Part shown: in pieces, positions 11,640 to 23,600 of the stretch
Position numbering within the stretch: position 1 is the stretch's first letter
Layout of the letters: each line of letters begins with the position of its first letter
Assembly (NCBI RefSeq): GCF_000003605.2
Contig: NW_003153746.1
Location: forward strand, 233,103-272,324
Direction: 5' to 3'
DNA length: 39,222 nucleotides
Source of the DNA: Saccoglossus kowalevskii
Lineage: Eukaryota; Hemichordata; Enteropneusta; Harrimaniidae
Notes under the pieces: model-generated
What the model saw: only the letters and a program-made list of their open reading frames with translations
Told to the model about the DNA's origin: nothing
The model's database searches: none
Made by a program: the position numbers and the translations under genes

Positions 11640-13479
11640 GGTACTGTGATTTGTATTACCCAATGATCAACGTATATAGCACAAATTGCGCCCTCTGTGA
11701 TATAATTGGCGACAAGAATACCGCTCGGGCATCTCTATTGATTTGATCTGTAGTCTTTTGTCAATAAATAATGTTTTGAGGACTTTTACTAAATCTTATA
11801 CGACGAACGGCTACCCAACCACCCACAGTGTAGTCGTTTTGAACCGCTGTTTTGAACAATTTTGCACCACCACCACCACCAACGTGGCTGTGAAGTTACA
11901 TTAACGCTTTGTCACTAGAGAGCGCGACTTATAAACCACCTGCTTCATTTCATGAATTGTGGCCCGGAACAATCTACCTATGTAAATGTAATTGGATTTT
12001 TAAATTTCAATATTCAAGTTACCACGCCACAAACATCTGTCAACAAAATTGGTATTTATGGGGGGGGGGTAATATTATTGTTTTTACATATTGGCTTACG
12101 TAATGACTTCGGCGTTATGGGGTCAGTTAACCCAGTATCCTACCTTGAAGGACATATTCGAAATAAATATGGAAGAAAGAAAAAAATACCTCGCTTATGG
12201 TTATGGTGTTTAATATATATGTCGACTATAGCAGCTTTCACATCCGGGTTGAGGGAATGAATACATACCATTAACGAATTGAGCGCCAGCATTTTTTCCT
12301 CCAAATTTCTGATGTAACATTTTGCAAATGTTAGTGTATTATCACGGGGAAAATCTTTTACTCTCGGGTTCTCCACACTTTTCAGGGGGGGATCTCGTCT
12401 CGTCTCTATATCTCGTCCCCTTGAGGTACGGGATCGGGAAAGTCACTTATACTTTACAGCCAAATAAGACGCACACAACGAAATACGTTTCAGCTCTCGT
12501 ATTAGTCGGTCAATCGAACACTCTATAAGACACAGCGCCCTGGGGAAAAGTCCCCAAGACTATCGCAAGGCTGGCCCAAGACTCTTTTAGACTGCGTCAA
12601 CACTCGCCCCAAGGCTCTCCAGGACTGCCCTCTCGACTCTCCAGGACTGCCCTCGACTGCCTCTATCGTGCTGTGCCCCCCAAGACCAACTCAAACTCTC
12701 TTTATTCATTTTCAAAACTCTAACCAATTACAAAACAGTAAAAAGACTCTAGGGCGTAACCTTCAATCATAAAGCCAATCACACTAAGTACTGAATACGT
12801 CATATCTTTTGATTAATCGTTCACTACATTAATAACTATGAATATAAACTGTCAGAATCGCGACGGTTATCTGGTAATTAATTCCAAATCACTGAGCCAA
12901 GTTCCGTCCAAAACTTCAAATAGGCCTAAACGATGACAGACATAACACAGCAATTCAGCTAATAATCAACTAATTAAGTCGGTCAACAGATACGCAAAAA
13001 CAAATTCATGACAGTATTTTTCTAAAATTTATTTGTAAATGAACATAATCTGCCATTTGCTACCTGTTGATCAGAATTAAATATAAAACAATATATTTTT
13101 AATTTGTGAATGATGCCAAAAATTACCTTTGGGGCTCAAAGATGATCTTCAACAAATTTTGTTTTCACATCTGAAAAAGTCACGTATTCTATTTTATATG
13201 GATCGATAGTATACATTTAATACATATTGTAAACAATGCGGGTTTCGTCTATCAGGGGTTGTTAAGGTTGGATGGTTCGTCAGGTTGAATATACGGGAAG
13301 TGGTTGTAACGGGGAATGGGTAACTCGCAAGGCAGTGAGTGGTACACTAGGATCGCTCGACACTTATACGCCCTCACTGGCGTCGTCATGACAACATCAA
13401 TGCAACTTGGTGACAATATATAAACACGTCGAAAACTAACTTAGGATTCTGACTGAGAATTAGCCACTTGCAGTTCATA
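11640..13479. other. GC- and CpG-richer intergenic stretch, no gene recognised
   Basis: Base composition differs from the surrounding DNA, with many CG dinucleotides. The stretch includes a CAC/ACC run near 11865, a G run near 12061 and a doubled block CTCTCCAGGACTGCCCTC at about 12617 and 12641. The motif CACTAGAGAGCGCG at 11913 resembles the CTCF core. It could be old transposon or LTR material, or a promoter region, but no open frame shows a known domain. Confidence 0.4.
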
Positions 13480-13970
13480 CCGGGGGGGGGCTCACATTGA
13501 AGTTGAAGTGCTACACTACTTCACCACTTCTGTCTGAAAACGGGTATGTTATTTTACCCTGTCTGTCTGGAAAGGGGATTTTTTTCATTATTTCTGTCTG
13601 AAAAGGGGTCCATATTTTCCAAAGACTGTCTCTAAAGCTTGAGTGATCCAACAATCGGAGAATGAAGCTGATTTTGTTCTTTTTGTAACTTCGTTCCGAT
13701 CGTCGAAGTCTATCTCCAGGAGTCCATCTATGTAAATAAAAATAGCTGCCGCCCCCTCCCATTTCCCGGAATGAATAAAACTGAAACGGATCTTCTGATT
13801 CGCTGTTTACCATTTATGCTTACTGTCTAGAAAGGGGTGTCAAATATCCACAGTTTGTCTGAAAATGGGTAGGCAATTTGAGTTTATTTCTGTCTGATAA
13901 GGGGTAGGTGTTTCAAACAACTATCTACACACCCCTGTCAGTATTTTTGCAAGTACCCCCCTCCCGGGGT
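13480..13970. mobile_element. Non-autonomous DNA element with CCGGGGG ends
   Basis: The left end is CCGGGGGGGGG followed by CTCAC. The right end, read on the other strand, is ACCCCGGGAGGGGGGTACTT. The interior holds several spaced copies of TGTCTGAAAAGGGGT-like blocks on both sides of a unique middle. Elements with similar G-run ends are, from memory, common in marine invertebrate genomes. No transposase frame is present. Boundaries are set from the G/C runs, and no clear target duplication was found. Confidence 0.6.
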
Positions 13971-14314
13971 TCTTACGCGGTCTCATTCCTCCATTCCTGA
14001 ACTTGAATCTACTCTTTTTAACAATTCCCACAAAAAATGCAATAACTTGATGGGAAAAACCCAACTCGCTGCTGAAAATGTTTTGCTTGTCACGGTTATT
14101 AACATAAACAGAGAGTCAATGCGAAGCTACAAGATCCTAACACCTAACAGTCAGACCTATCAGAAAGGGGATTGTTTTCAACTGTATAACTTGAAATTCT
14201 TCATTGTTCGACTCAACTGATACATAGACCACTTTATATCATATCATCTGTTACTTCGTGCCACAAATTTAATTTTGGTTCAGCAGCATTACCGGTTCAT
14301 GCAAACAAAAAATG

Positions 14315-15207
14315 NNNNNNNNNNNNNNNNNNNNNNNNNNNNNNNNNNNNNNNNNNNNNNNNNNNNNNNNNNNNNNNNNNNNNNNNNNNNNNNNNNNNNN
14401 NNNNNNNNNNNNNNNNNNNNNNNNNNNNNNNNNNNNNNNNNNNNNNNNNNNNNNNNNNNNNNNNNNNNNNNNNNNNNNNNNNNNNNNNNNNNNNNNNNNN
14501 NNNNNNNNNNNNNNNNNNNNNNNNNNNNNNNNNNNNNNNNNNNNNNNNNNNNNNNNNNNNNNNNNNNNNNNNNNNNNNNNNNNNNNNNNNNNNNNNNNNN
14601 NNNNNNNNNNNNNNNNNNNNNNNNNNNNNNNNNNNNNNNNNNNNNNNNNNNNNNNNNNNNNNNNNNNNNNNNNNNNNNNNNNNNNNNNNNNNNNNNNNNN
14701 NNNNNNNNNNNNNNNNNNNNNNNNNNNNNNNNNNNNNNNNNNNNNNNNNNNNNNNNNNNNNNNNNNNNNNNNNNNNNNNNNNNNNNNNNNNNNNNNNNNN
14801 NNNNNNNNNNNNNNNNNNNNNNNNNNNNNNNNNNNNNNNNNNNNNNNNNNNNNNNNNNNNNNNNNNNNNNNNNNNNNNNNNNNNNNNNNNNNNNNNNNNN
14901 NNNNNNNNNNNNNNNNNNNNNNNNNNNNNNNNNNNNNNNNNNNNNNNNNNNNNNNNNNNNNNNNNNNNNNNNNNNNNNNNNNNNNNNNNNNNNNNNNNNN
15001 NNNNNNNNNNNNNNNNNNNNNNNNNNNNNNNNNNNNNNNNNNNNNNNNNNNNNNNNNNNNNNNNNNNNNNNNNNNNNNNNNNNNNNNNNNNNNNNNNNNN
15101 NNNNNNNNNNNNNNNNNNNNNNNNNNNNNNNNNNNNNNNNNNNNNNNNNNNNNNNNNNNNNNNNNNNNNNNNNNNNNNNNNNNNNNNNNNNNNNNNNNNN
15201 NNNNNNN
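14315..15207. other. Assembly gap (893 Ns)
   Basis: The run of N is continuous, so apparent reading frames across it are meaningless. It lies next to the CCGGGG-ended element and the GC-richer stretch, which suggests a repeat-related break in assembly. An upstream non-coding exon or promoter of the gene at 16485 could be hidden in it. Confidence 0.99.
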
Positions 15208-16467
15208 GTGTTCACCACATGTGCGTCGTAAGTGAGTGTCATTGACCGTCGACGCATGTGATTACCCGTTTATAGACGTTGTAAATATCTACCTGTCCCG
15301 AGCTTCAGCGTACTGTCTTCCTAACAGCTTCGTCATCAGCCCAGCTGTATAATAACAAATTGAAGGTAAAGACGAAGTCAGACGAGAACTTGGTTTTTGT
15401 TTGAATAATCTTCCTAACATTGACGCTGGGGAATTTCAGTTTGAAAGTGGTTGAACATTTTCGAGCTTAGAAACACTTGCAGCGCGTGTTCGAATTTCGT
15501 TTAAAAAAGCGATATATTTTACACGTGTTGTACACGTCGCATGGGACCCATGTTCAACAATGACATGCGTCGTTAAAATGAATTGTTGCCAAACACAAGT
15601 TTTGCACGAGTATAACAATGGAAATCCTATTGAATATAATCATGGAGAAATATAATCGCGTTGGAACGTTTGCAAATTCCACCGTTTTCGGGAAATTTAA
15701 ATTCGGGCGTTGTCTGCATGTGAGATAAGGTGTGATTTAGGCTACACAACCATGTTATTTGTACCTTTTCCTCTGAAATATACTCCAAAGGGTTTCTGAT
15801 TTGGGGATGAACTTTTAGTCGAGAGTGTTTGACTGTTCCTACGTCTTGCGCCCTCCAGTGACGAAGCTTTTATATGATGCAAATACATAGCAGTGAAGGA
15901 AGTTCACAACGTTGAAGCATATATACAAGGCAGAATTTGACATATTCAAAAAACCTGTAAACAAAGTATTCTGATTGGTCAGACTGTTGTGTAACCAATC
16001 AGGACCAATTATTACGTAGTTTCGCATTGTCTAAAATATTGAGTCTGTTAACTTGCGTTTAGCAAAGAAATTTTGAGCCTTTTTTTGTAAAATCCGGTTT
16101 ACAGAACAAATTACTCGTATACAAATGAGATAAATTGAAACACCAAATTGAAATATTACTCTATAACGCGTTCCATCTTTAAAGCCATCCATGGCAATGT
16201 GCCACCACTTTTATATTTAGGTGACGGCATCAGCTGTCACGAAGTAACTGAAACTCAATAAATGTGAACTTGTTTCTTACGTTTATAGCCCTTCCGTTTA
16301 CATTAGCACCATAGCAATATTTTTAGTATAATTTGTATATGACGTTGTCAAAGTGTTTTGTTATTTTCTATATGAAGGTATCAGTTTCTTGTATAAGCTT
16401 GTGCTGTGGTATTGACATTCCCAATTCCTCTGAATTTGTTTTCCAAATAATTGTTGCTTCGTTTCAG
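15208..16467. other. Upstream region of the prodomain-like gene
   Basis: No coding region is seen. A CTCF-like motif lies at 15848-15860. TTCGTTTCAG ending at 16467 is a good splice acceptor 17 bases before the ATG at 16485, so the gene probably has an upstream non-coding exon that I could not place. Confidence 0.45.
15848..15862 (-). promoter_or_regulatory. CTCF-like motif, site 2
   Basis: The reverse strand reads GTCACTGGAGGGCGC and shares 13 consecutive bases with the site at 8155. The flanks differ, so a simple recent repeat copy is not obvious. Confidence 0.35.
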
Positions 16468-16484
16468 AGAAGGCGAGATACAAG

Positions 16485-18123
16485 ATGAAGTCGGGTATAT
16501 TATGGATGTCTCTCTTGTCGTGGTTGATCTACACGCCTTGTTACGAGACAAGACAAACAGAGGCACCACTGTATACACACGGCGGTGTACATCACAGCGT
16601 GGAAGGTGACGTGTTTATAGTTCAGCTCAAGGTATATGACCACTTCAAATAGTGGGAGAGCTTCCTTTTCAACGAATCGATTCATTCACTTTTGAAAACT
16701 CTACATGTGGTCTTGAAGTTACCACAGCAATTGAATTATCTCACTAAAACACCAATATAATAATATTTTTTGCATCTTTAGAAATATTTTCTATCAGTAC
16801 AGTAGCAATAAAAGTATGACAAAGTATAATAGTAATAATGAAATAATGAAGAAAGAGAACATGTAATTATGTTAAGTATAAAAGTAAAATGGAATGTGTT
16901 AAATGTTTTACTAATACTACTAATAATATTAATTAATTTCAAAACTATCAACTATCCTTTTTCGAAAGGCTTTGTAAATAAACTGCGAAACCTTTTTTGT
17001 AACACTGCGCATGCCCTCTTAGTTTAGTTTCACTAAAGCTTGATGTCACCGAATTAGTAGCAATTTTCGATAAAGGACATTAGTCCCAGAAAATTTCAGC
17101 GCGACAACGACATTGTAGAATGATCTTATCGACCCCGCTTAGTAGTTTTTTTTTTTAATAGAAAATTTACTTGCAGGAGAGCTGTAACGAAAAATGTGTG
17201 ATGGATTTTATACGTGACGTCACATCAGCTGCTGAAGAAAAGGATATGTTGGTGGAGCTGCAACACCTCTCCCTCTCAATGGGGACAATGTCCATAATCC
17301 TCTCACAGAAAGCCCTAACAATGGTACGTACTATATAAAGTTGTATCGAAATCCTAACGCTTGTATTGTTTTTTTTAATTTTCTATTACTGTAAAACATG
17401 TTGAAAAAGCGGCATGCAGTTTTAGCGAATTGTGGTAAAATGACGTAATAGCGAAATGTCGATTTAGCGAATCTCTCGCTTTTGTAGATTTCTTTGTTTG
17501 GCGGCCATTTTGAATTTATAATACAGTCAATTAGCGACATCTTGAATTAGCGAATCAGTTATCTCACTAAATTCGCGAAAAAGACATGTTTTACAGTATA
17601 TTGTTTAGTATTTCGTTTTATTTTTATCCCATAACAATTATTCTGGGTTATTTCTGTGTAGCAAAACATAAAATGAATAATTAAAATTTAATATAAAAAT
17701 AATAAATAAATAATATTTTAAGGAGTTCCTTAGGATGCACTCACCAATCCAAGCCTACCAATTCAGTGTAGTCCCTCCATTTTAATTGCAAATGCCTCTC
17801 TTTAGGACACGTATCTAGAAAAAATATACAATTACATTTGGGGGTGCTCGAGTGTCGAGGTTCAGGTTAGGGGGTGGAGGGCCTTAAAGAACTTAAAAAA
17901 AGTATGATGGTATTTTAGTAAAAAATGATATATCAACTGTCATTTTGAAGGATCTGGATAGCATTTCGCGGTCACGTGACGTATCTATAATATAGAATCT
18001 TGCAAGAATAATGAAATGAGTGTTTATTCTCTAAAACTGTAGGTTCGATGGTTGGATGAAGTCGAATATGTGGAAGAAGATCAAGTAGTTCAGATCTTTG
18101 ATGGCCAAGCCATCATTGGATAA
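16485..18123 (+). CDS. Secreted stand-alone subtilisin-prodomain-like protein (inhibitor I9 fold, PCSK9-prodomain-like)
   Basis: Exons 16485-16631, 17177-17323 and 18043-18123 (TAA at 18121) join in phase 0 at both junctions, giving 124 residues. The ATG is followed by a signal-peptide-like stretch (MKSGILWMSLLSWLIYTPC). Residues ~42-49 (DVFIVQLK) match the first strand of I9 prodomains. Residues 50-98 would form the helices and middle strands. Residues 105-117 (VEYVEEDQVVQIF) match the conserved final strand of proteinase K/PCSK9 prodomains (VxYIEED). The protein stops seven residues later, with no Asp/His/Ser catalytic region. Family knowledge: free I9 domains in fungi and plants inhibit or chaperone subtilases. 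A secreted inhibitor or decoy of a subtilisin-like protease is inferred here. Two cysteines (52, 56) sit after the first strand. Alternative: remnant of a protease gene, but clean splice sites and an intact frame favour a working gene. Confidence 0.75.
17387..17599. mobile_element. MITE with CTGTAAAACATGT ends, TA target site
   Basis: The ends are near-perfect inverted repeats: TACTGTAAAACATGTT on the left and AACATG-type ACATGTTTTACAGTA on the right. TA flanks fit a Tc1/mariner-type non-autonomous element. The interior has several AGCGAAT blocks in both orientations. It lies in the second intron of the prodomain-like gene and is non-coding. Confidence 0.75.
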
Positions 18124-18348
18124 CTTTTCTTCATTTGCACTCGATCTACCATTATGGTACAATAGAAAATATATACTTCTCATATGTGTATATTTTTGTT
18201 ACTTCTGCACTCTCTGATTTTTTTATCAAAAAGTGTCGACATTTTCCGTCTCATTTCATTACGGGGACAAGCAAACATTGACAATTTTTCATCCATCATT
18301 TTCAGAAATTTGTGTAAATAAGTATAATTTGTATTGACGAAATATAAC

Positions 18349-18354
18349 AATAAA
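18349..18354 (+). terminator. Probable polyadenylation signal of the prodomain-like gene
   Basis: AATAAA lies 226 bases after the stop codon at 18121. A second AATAAA at 18620 is an alternative. No transcript evidence is available. Confidence 0.4.
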
Positions 18355-18989
18355 TGGGAATTTCGATCCCAAATTACGTGCTAAATTGTTTTAAGTGATT
18401 TCTACAAAATACAGTTTCTAGTTACCCACAGCTAATGGATGCGTGTTCTTCCTTACTGGTGATACGTTGATGTCAGTGAAGAAAGCGTAATTACTAATCT
18501 AAATTCCGAAATGAATTATTTTTCCCCGCCAAGAGTTTGAAAGCATTTCTATACATCGCATGTCCCTGCGACTGTACACATCGTGGACATATCACCATCA
18601 TGCATATAATGAGCAATGTAATAAACACATTTAATTGACTATTTTGATGTATTGGACAATTTCACTGGGTTTTAAACTCATGAATTTGGCAGGGGATCAA
18701 ATAATTCAATTGTTCACGTGCATTTAAATAAAAAACAGTGAATCGTTAGTACATTGACAGCACGCCCTTTATCTACCTACAATCTACGCTCAGGCTGCTC
18801 ATGGTTTTCAGGGTTGTAGTAATCAACCTCCTCCAAATGGCTTCCCACCACGCAGTACAATTGTATGATTGCCAATGTTGCCTTGATGCATTCTCGCTTA
18901 ATCGTATATTGGTCACGTCATATTCCAGAGTTACCTTCACGCAGCCTAGTTTTAACTTTCGTAGTCTAGGTTACACGCGCTCTCTGAAT

Positions 18990-19400
18990 TTTTAAACGAC
19001 ATTCCAGATTTCATTTCCGATTTTTCAAGCAACGTTCTGACTTAACGGACAACTTTTCCGACCTTCCATCGTAACATTTCCACACACAATTTCATTGAGT
19101 TTGAAAACAACTTTCTCCTCATTTCAATCCGCCATTAATTTTTTTGCTGCTTTACATGCAGTGTTCAAATCCCATGAACGTTCCAGACATTTCGTTCATC
19201 TTTTCCACCTTTCCAGACGACTTTCCCAATCAGTCAAATCAACCTCTGCTGGTTTACATGAAAAGCCCCGGGAATCAAGATTCGTCAGCATTCCCTGCAA
19301 TCCTTCCACCTATATTTTCTTACTTTTCTTTGAACTTTCCTTTCAGCAACTGTGCCTATATTCCGTGCAACCTTTTCGATTCTTGGATAGCTTTTTAGAA
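18990..19400 (+). repeat. Degenerate ~20-bp tandem repeat array 2
   Basis: CGAC/CCGA/CTGA marks followed by TTCCA or TTTC recur at 18997, 19017, 19037 and 19058, a spacing of 20-21 bp. TTTCCGACNTTCCA-like units then continue with more decay. It is the same sequence style as 22260-22640 and, inverted, 10990-11400. Confidence 0.55.
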
Positions 19401-21530
19401 TTTACATTTTTCGACTTTGCATGGGCGGCATGTGACATAAACCACTTTCTTGTCATGCGGTGATGTGGCAAACACTTCTTACCAGAAATTGAAGAGCCTC
19501 TACTCTACACACAATGGGCTTTTCCTTTGAGAAAGATAGTGTCTGTGGTTGAGTAGTGAATCCCTTTTATGCATAGTGGTCACTGCAAAAGTGTTGAGGA
19601 ATTAATTCCCCTTCCACTTTCATGAGGTAGACAATAGTTGTGAAGTTGCATCTTGGTAACATTTTCCGTCTTGAATTGGTGATAGAAGTGCCTCTATATC
19701 AAGCTGAACCCCTTCCTGCAAATTGATGCGATTCGGAATTAGGTTCTTTGTGCCCGTTGGTTCATCGTATGCGCCTTTCATCCGATGCACCTGTCGGTCG
19801 AGGTAGGATAAGAGATGTCCTGACCACTATGTAGTTGGCACGTGGTTGTAGGGGTCGGCTCTCTGTCTCCATATAGGTGCCGTGCGCGTCTGGGCCATGT
19901 TGCATGCAACAGCAGGCCCTCACAGACGCTTCCACTTCCAGAAGCAAATTCCACTGAACTCGTTGATGCATGTTGAGACAAACGTGTAGCGAATGTTCTG
20001 ATTTTGAAATAGTGTGCCTATATTCAATCCCAGATAAGATGCGATTTCCCAGCCTTAGGTAAGGTTGACTGAGTGCATCGTTATGTTTAGGCACAGTCCC
20101 TCTGCACTGTGGTTAGGGTAAGTATCCTTCAGGTTTTACCCCACCAGAAAAACATTTGATTTGATACACTATCTCATGACTTATCTTCAATGAATTTAGT
20201 TGAACCTAGTTGTTCAAATGAGGCAGATTCAGAACTGTTCTCGGGCTTTTGGCTGATGCTTCCATTGTACAAAATGTTAACGAGGGAATTGATAACACCC
20301 AAACTTAAGTGTCTTTTTGATTAAATCATAGACCTTAAATGTATCTACAAATGTACCAGTTAATCGTCTAGTATGCGTTTGAAAATGCCATACAGAATAC
20401 CACGCATAAAATACATAGGATTACAAGTAAGAGGAACACTAAAAAACAGAATGGTTACTTGCTTCCAATGATTGTAGAAAGACGCGACAAATCAAAGACT
20501 TGCGTATACTAAATTTGCATTCAAACCTTTACGTTTTTGGCAATTTGCTGACATTGCAAGCAAAATAAAAGAATACCTTTTAAAAACAAGAAATGCGTGA
20601 TTAATAAAATGCAGATTTAATGTAAATCAATGTAATCGAGACGTGTAATGTATAGAACAATTCTGTGACCAGTCGTTTATCTACATAATACCTATACCTA
20701 TGCACAGATGAAGCTATGTGTGTGTATGTATGCTCGTAAAAATAGCTAGTGCCTTGAAACTTTACACACGTGTTCACCCATGTGACCTGAAAGACTGCAA
20801 GGTCACCATCACTGAGGGTTTATTTGCATTCCAGGTGCATTATTAGTCACTGTAACACATCAATATCATGTTTATTATGAATACTGTACATTGTCACATT
20901 TCTGCTGTCGCATACACTTACTATTTCATAATTAGGAAGTACTCAATTAGACGAAAGTCGTATTCACTGATATAATATTGAGTAATTTTTCCTGACACTG
21001 GAAATTAAAGTGATTGACAATATACTTTGAAGCATGGTGAACTATCTGCATCAAGCAGTCAAGACAACTTTGGCGTAGTGATAAATGGGTGTAATGGTGA
21101 AACAAGAATATCTAAAACTAGACAGCGCTGTGAGATGCAAACCTCTGCCTGATTTAATGTTTTAATAATCTCAAAACCATTCACATTTTGTGTACAAAAA
21201 CAATACTACGTACAAATGAAATGAAAGAAATTTACATAATTAATTACTGTTCTTCAAATTGTTATTAGCAACTGAATACGGGTCAAGTTTTAACTTTCAT
21301 CAAAAAAGCTGATGTTTTCTACATTTGTATAACTAGCAAAAATTCAAGATGGATGCCAAGGAAGAAAAATTCACACGCCACTTAAATGATAAAATATTCA
21401 CTTTGCATGGCAAAAGTGAGAATAAAAGTTCTGAAATAATACAATAGTTTATCCAAGCACAATTTGGCATGAAAATCCTGGTTGAAATGAACAATTGTGA
21501 CCAAAATATACAAGAATAATAAAATTATAT

Positions 21531-21655
21531 GAAAACGAGCAGCTCTCGGCTGAGATAGCTCAGTTGTCAGCAATTCACATTTCAATTTGAAAATTGAAGA
21601 TATCACAAAATGAACAAATCTGAGGTCAATGTACCTATATGTATAATATCAGGAC
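21531..21655 (+). repeat. Dispersed repeat with tRNA-like A box (copy 1)
   Basis: It shares with 36974-37095 the order GATAGCTCAG, CAATNCACATTTCAA, ATATCACAAAATGAACAAAT, TGAGNTC and a TATNTGTANTATCA block. GATAGCTCAGTTGTCAG resembles a tRNA D-arm/A box, but the rest does not fold as a tRNA. It may be a SINE fragment or another dispersed repeat. Confidence 0.5.
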
Positions 21656-22259
21656 TGAATAACCATTTATGGTTAGGTTACGTTTGAAAACAGTACTAAG
21701 AAGTTCAACTGAAATCACATATAGCATTGCCGACAGAAAACACGCTTGTCTGACGCCACGTGACATTTTTGATTCTCCACAGGCACATTCCTTAACATTC
21801 TTTGCGGTAATTAAGTAGTACATTTTAATAAGATACATTCAAACCCAGACTTAATACAGGACACATTGGCAATGGTGGCACAGCTATTTTTGAATCACCA
21901 AACTCTTGAAAGTACTATTTAATTCTGTTGTATTCATTGTACTTTACTGTAACAAGCCGTAGCCCAAAGTGAAAATTGAATTGAATGAAAAGAGAAACGT
22001 ACAGATTAGGTTGATGTGCAATGTGCTTGTCATTTCAATGCTAGATAAATAAAATCAGCAATATTATTGGAATACGGGTAAGAGTAGAACAGAAAAGAGA
22101 TATAAACTTCTAATGAGACTGGTAGGTTAAATAATACCATGGTATATACAACACGCGTAAGATTTCATACTATGAACATAAAAAAATAACTGAAATTGTA
22201 GGGACTATGGAAATGTCAACCAAGTTCAATTTTGGTGTAACTAGCAAATTACCTTTCAA

Positions 22260-22640
22260 GATATGGGGTGAAATTTGACTGATTTCGACGTAGTTTCTAC
22301 AAAACTTTTACGATATTCACCATTTACGACAATTCAATCAACTTTTACGACTTCCCAGCCAACACTTGTGTATTTCCAGTGATCATTTACGACAAAAATA
22401 ATTTAAGCTTTCCAGTAAGCGTTAACTACACTGACATACTTTCTATCTCTTTCGAAACTCTCTAACTAAACTCTCGTGACTTGTAACCTACATATACGGA
22501 TTATCCAGGCAACTTCCAACTTTTATGATACACCTAGTAAATTTTACGACAATTCAACATTTTTGACATTTCATTCGAAACGTTCCAATTTCCATGAGAC
22601 CGTCTAGTCCTTTTTTATTTCTCAACAATCAAACCTTTCG
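22260..22640 (+). repeat. Degenerate ~20-bp tandem repeat array 3
   Basis: TTTTACGAC(T/A)NTTCCA-like units recur: TTACGA marks lie at about 22311, 22327, 22348, 22391 and 22548, mostly near multiples of 21 bp. The array is T/C-rich on this strand and non-coding. Confidence 0.5.
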
Positions 22641-23600
22641 GCTTTATACACAGAAATTAACCGTTCCAACCAACTTTTTACGGCTTTCCACCATTTTCAG
22701 TGGCTTCCCCGGAATTTATTAATATTTTGCACATTTTCAAATTTCCGTAGTAATCAAAGTCAATTTTATTATCAAGCCTGTTGCTAATCCTATAGCTCAA
22801 TGAACATTGCCAAAATTCAAAATGAGGGCGCACTACATTTGACCGGAGTACTTTGAACAGCAAATTTCGTATAACTGTGTTCTTGAAACGACGTTTCATC
22901 CTATAATTGAACAAATATAATTAAAAAAATAAATGTTTAAAAATATTAATATAAGCACAAAAGTAGACAAAAATAAATGAATAATACAGGAATAACAAAA
23001 TTTAGAACGAAGAAAAGGCTAATACGATCTTAATTTAATCAAATTGCGTTACGCCCAGTTCTGAGTGAGGGCGCCGTTCCCAAGTCGGCACTTCAGAGCA
23101 CTTGCCTATTGTCGTACGTATCCATGTGAGGCATTGGTATGAAATAATATGTCTCCTAGGTATGTCCTTTGACCCGAGGATATTGTGGGCGTCTGTATTT
23201 TACCTAAACAACAAAACAATAAAACTGCCGATAGTGGTTGAAGTAGTATTGTTCACTTCTACAAATATGTGAGTGTTTATCTATATGCACACAGGAAGGT
23301 GGATACGCCTAGAGCCGCGCCTTTCATTGAAGGTATTTGTTTTCGTACTCTCGTCTTTTTCATACACTTATTTGACCGTACATTTTGCGTTCTCTAAGCT
23401 ATGCTTCGACGTCATCTCTATTTATTTCACTTAGATGTCGTACACGGTCAAAGTACACTGTTCCCATTATCATATACCTGCAATTGCTGGATGGACGCCA
23501 TAACTTAATCATCTCGGAGTGGAAACACGAGGTTTTACGTCGCATATGAACATCACTTACTTATCCACAGAATCTTATATGTATGGTATAGCGCGTTATT

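Larger units (their letters stand above)
18360..23600. other. Intergenic DNA between the prodomain-like and Ly6-type genes
   Basis: About 5 kb with no supportable gene. It contains two arrays of degenerate ~20-bp repeats (18990-19400 and 22260-22640) and one copy of a dispersed repeat (21531-21655). Open frames here are short, or arise from the C/T-rich repeat arrays, and show no recognisable domain. The last ~500 bases before 23601 should hold the promoter of the Ly6-type gene, but no TATA box stands out. Confidence 0.5.

Noticed and set aside
14275-15257. Three long open frames of about 310-320 codons on both strands
   Set aside because: They run through the 893-base N gap and contain almost only unknown residues.
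19095-19463. Plus-strand 122-codon Phe/Ser-rich frame
   Set aside because: It lies in a C/T-rich degenerate ~20-bp repeat array, overlaps another open frame, and shows no domain.
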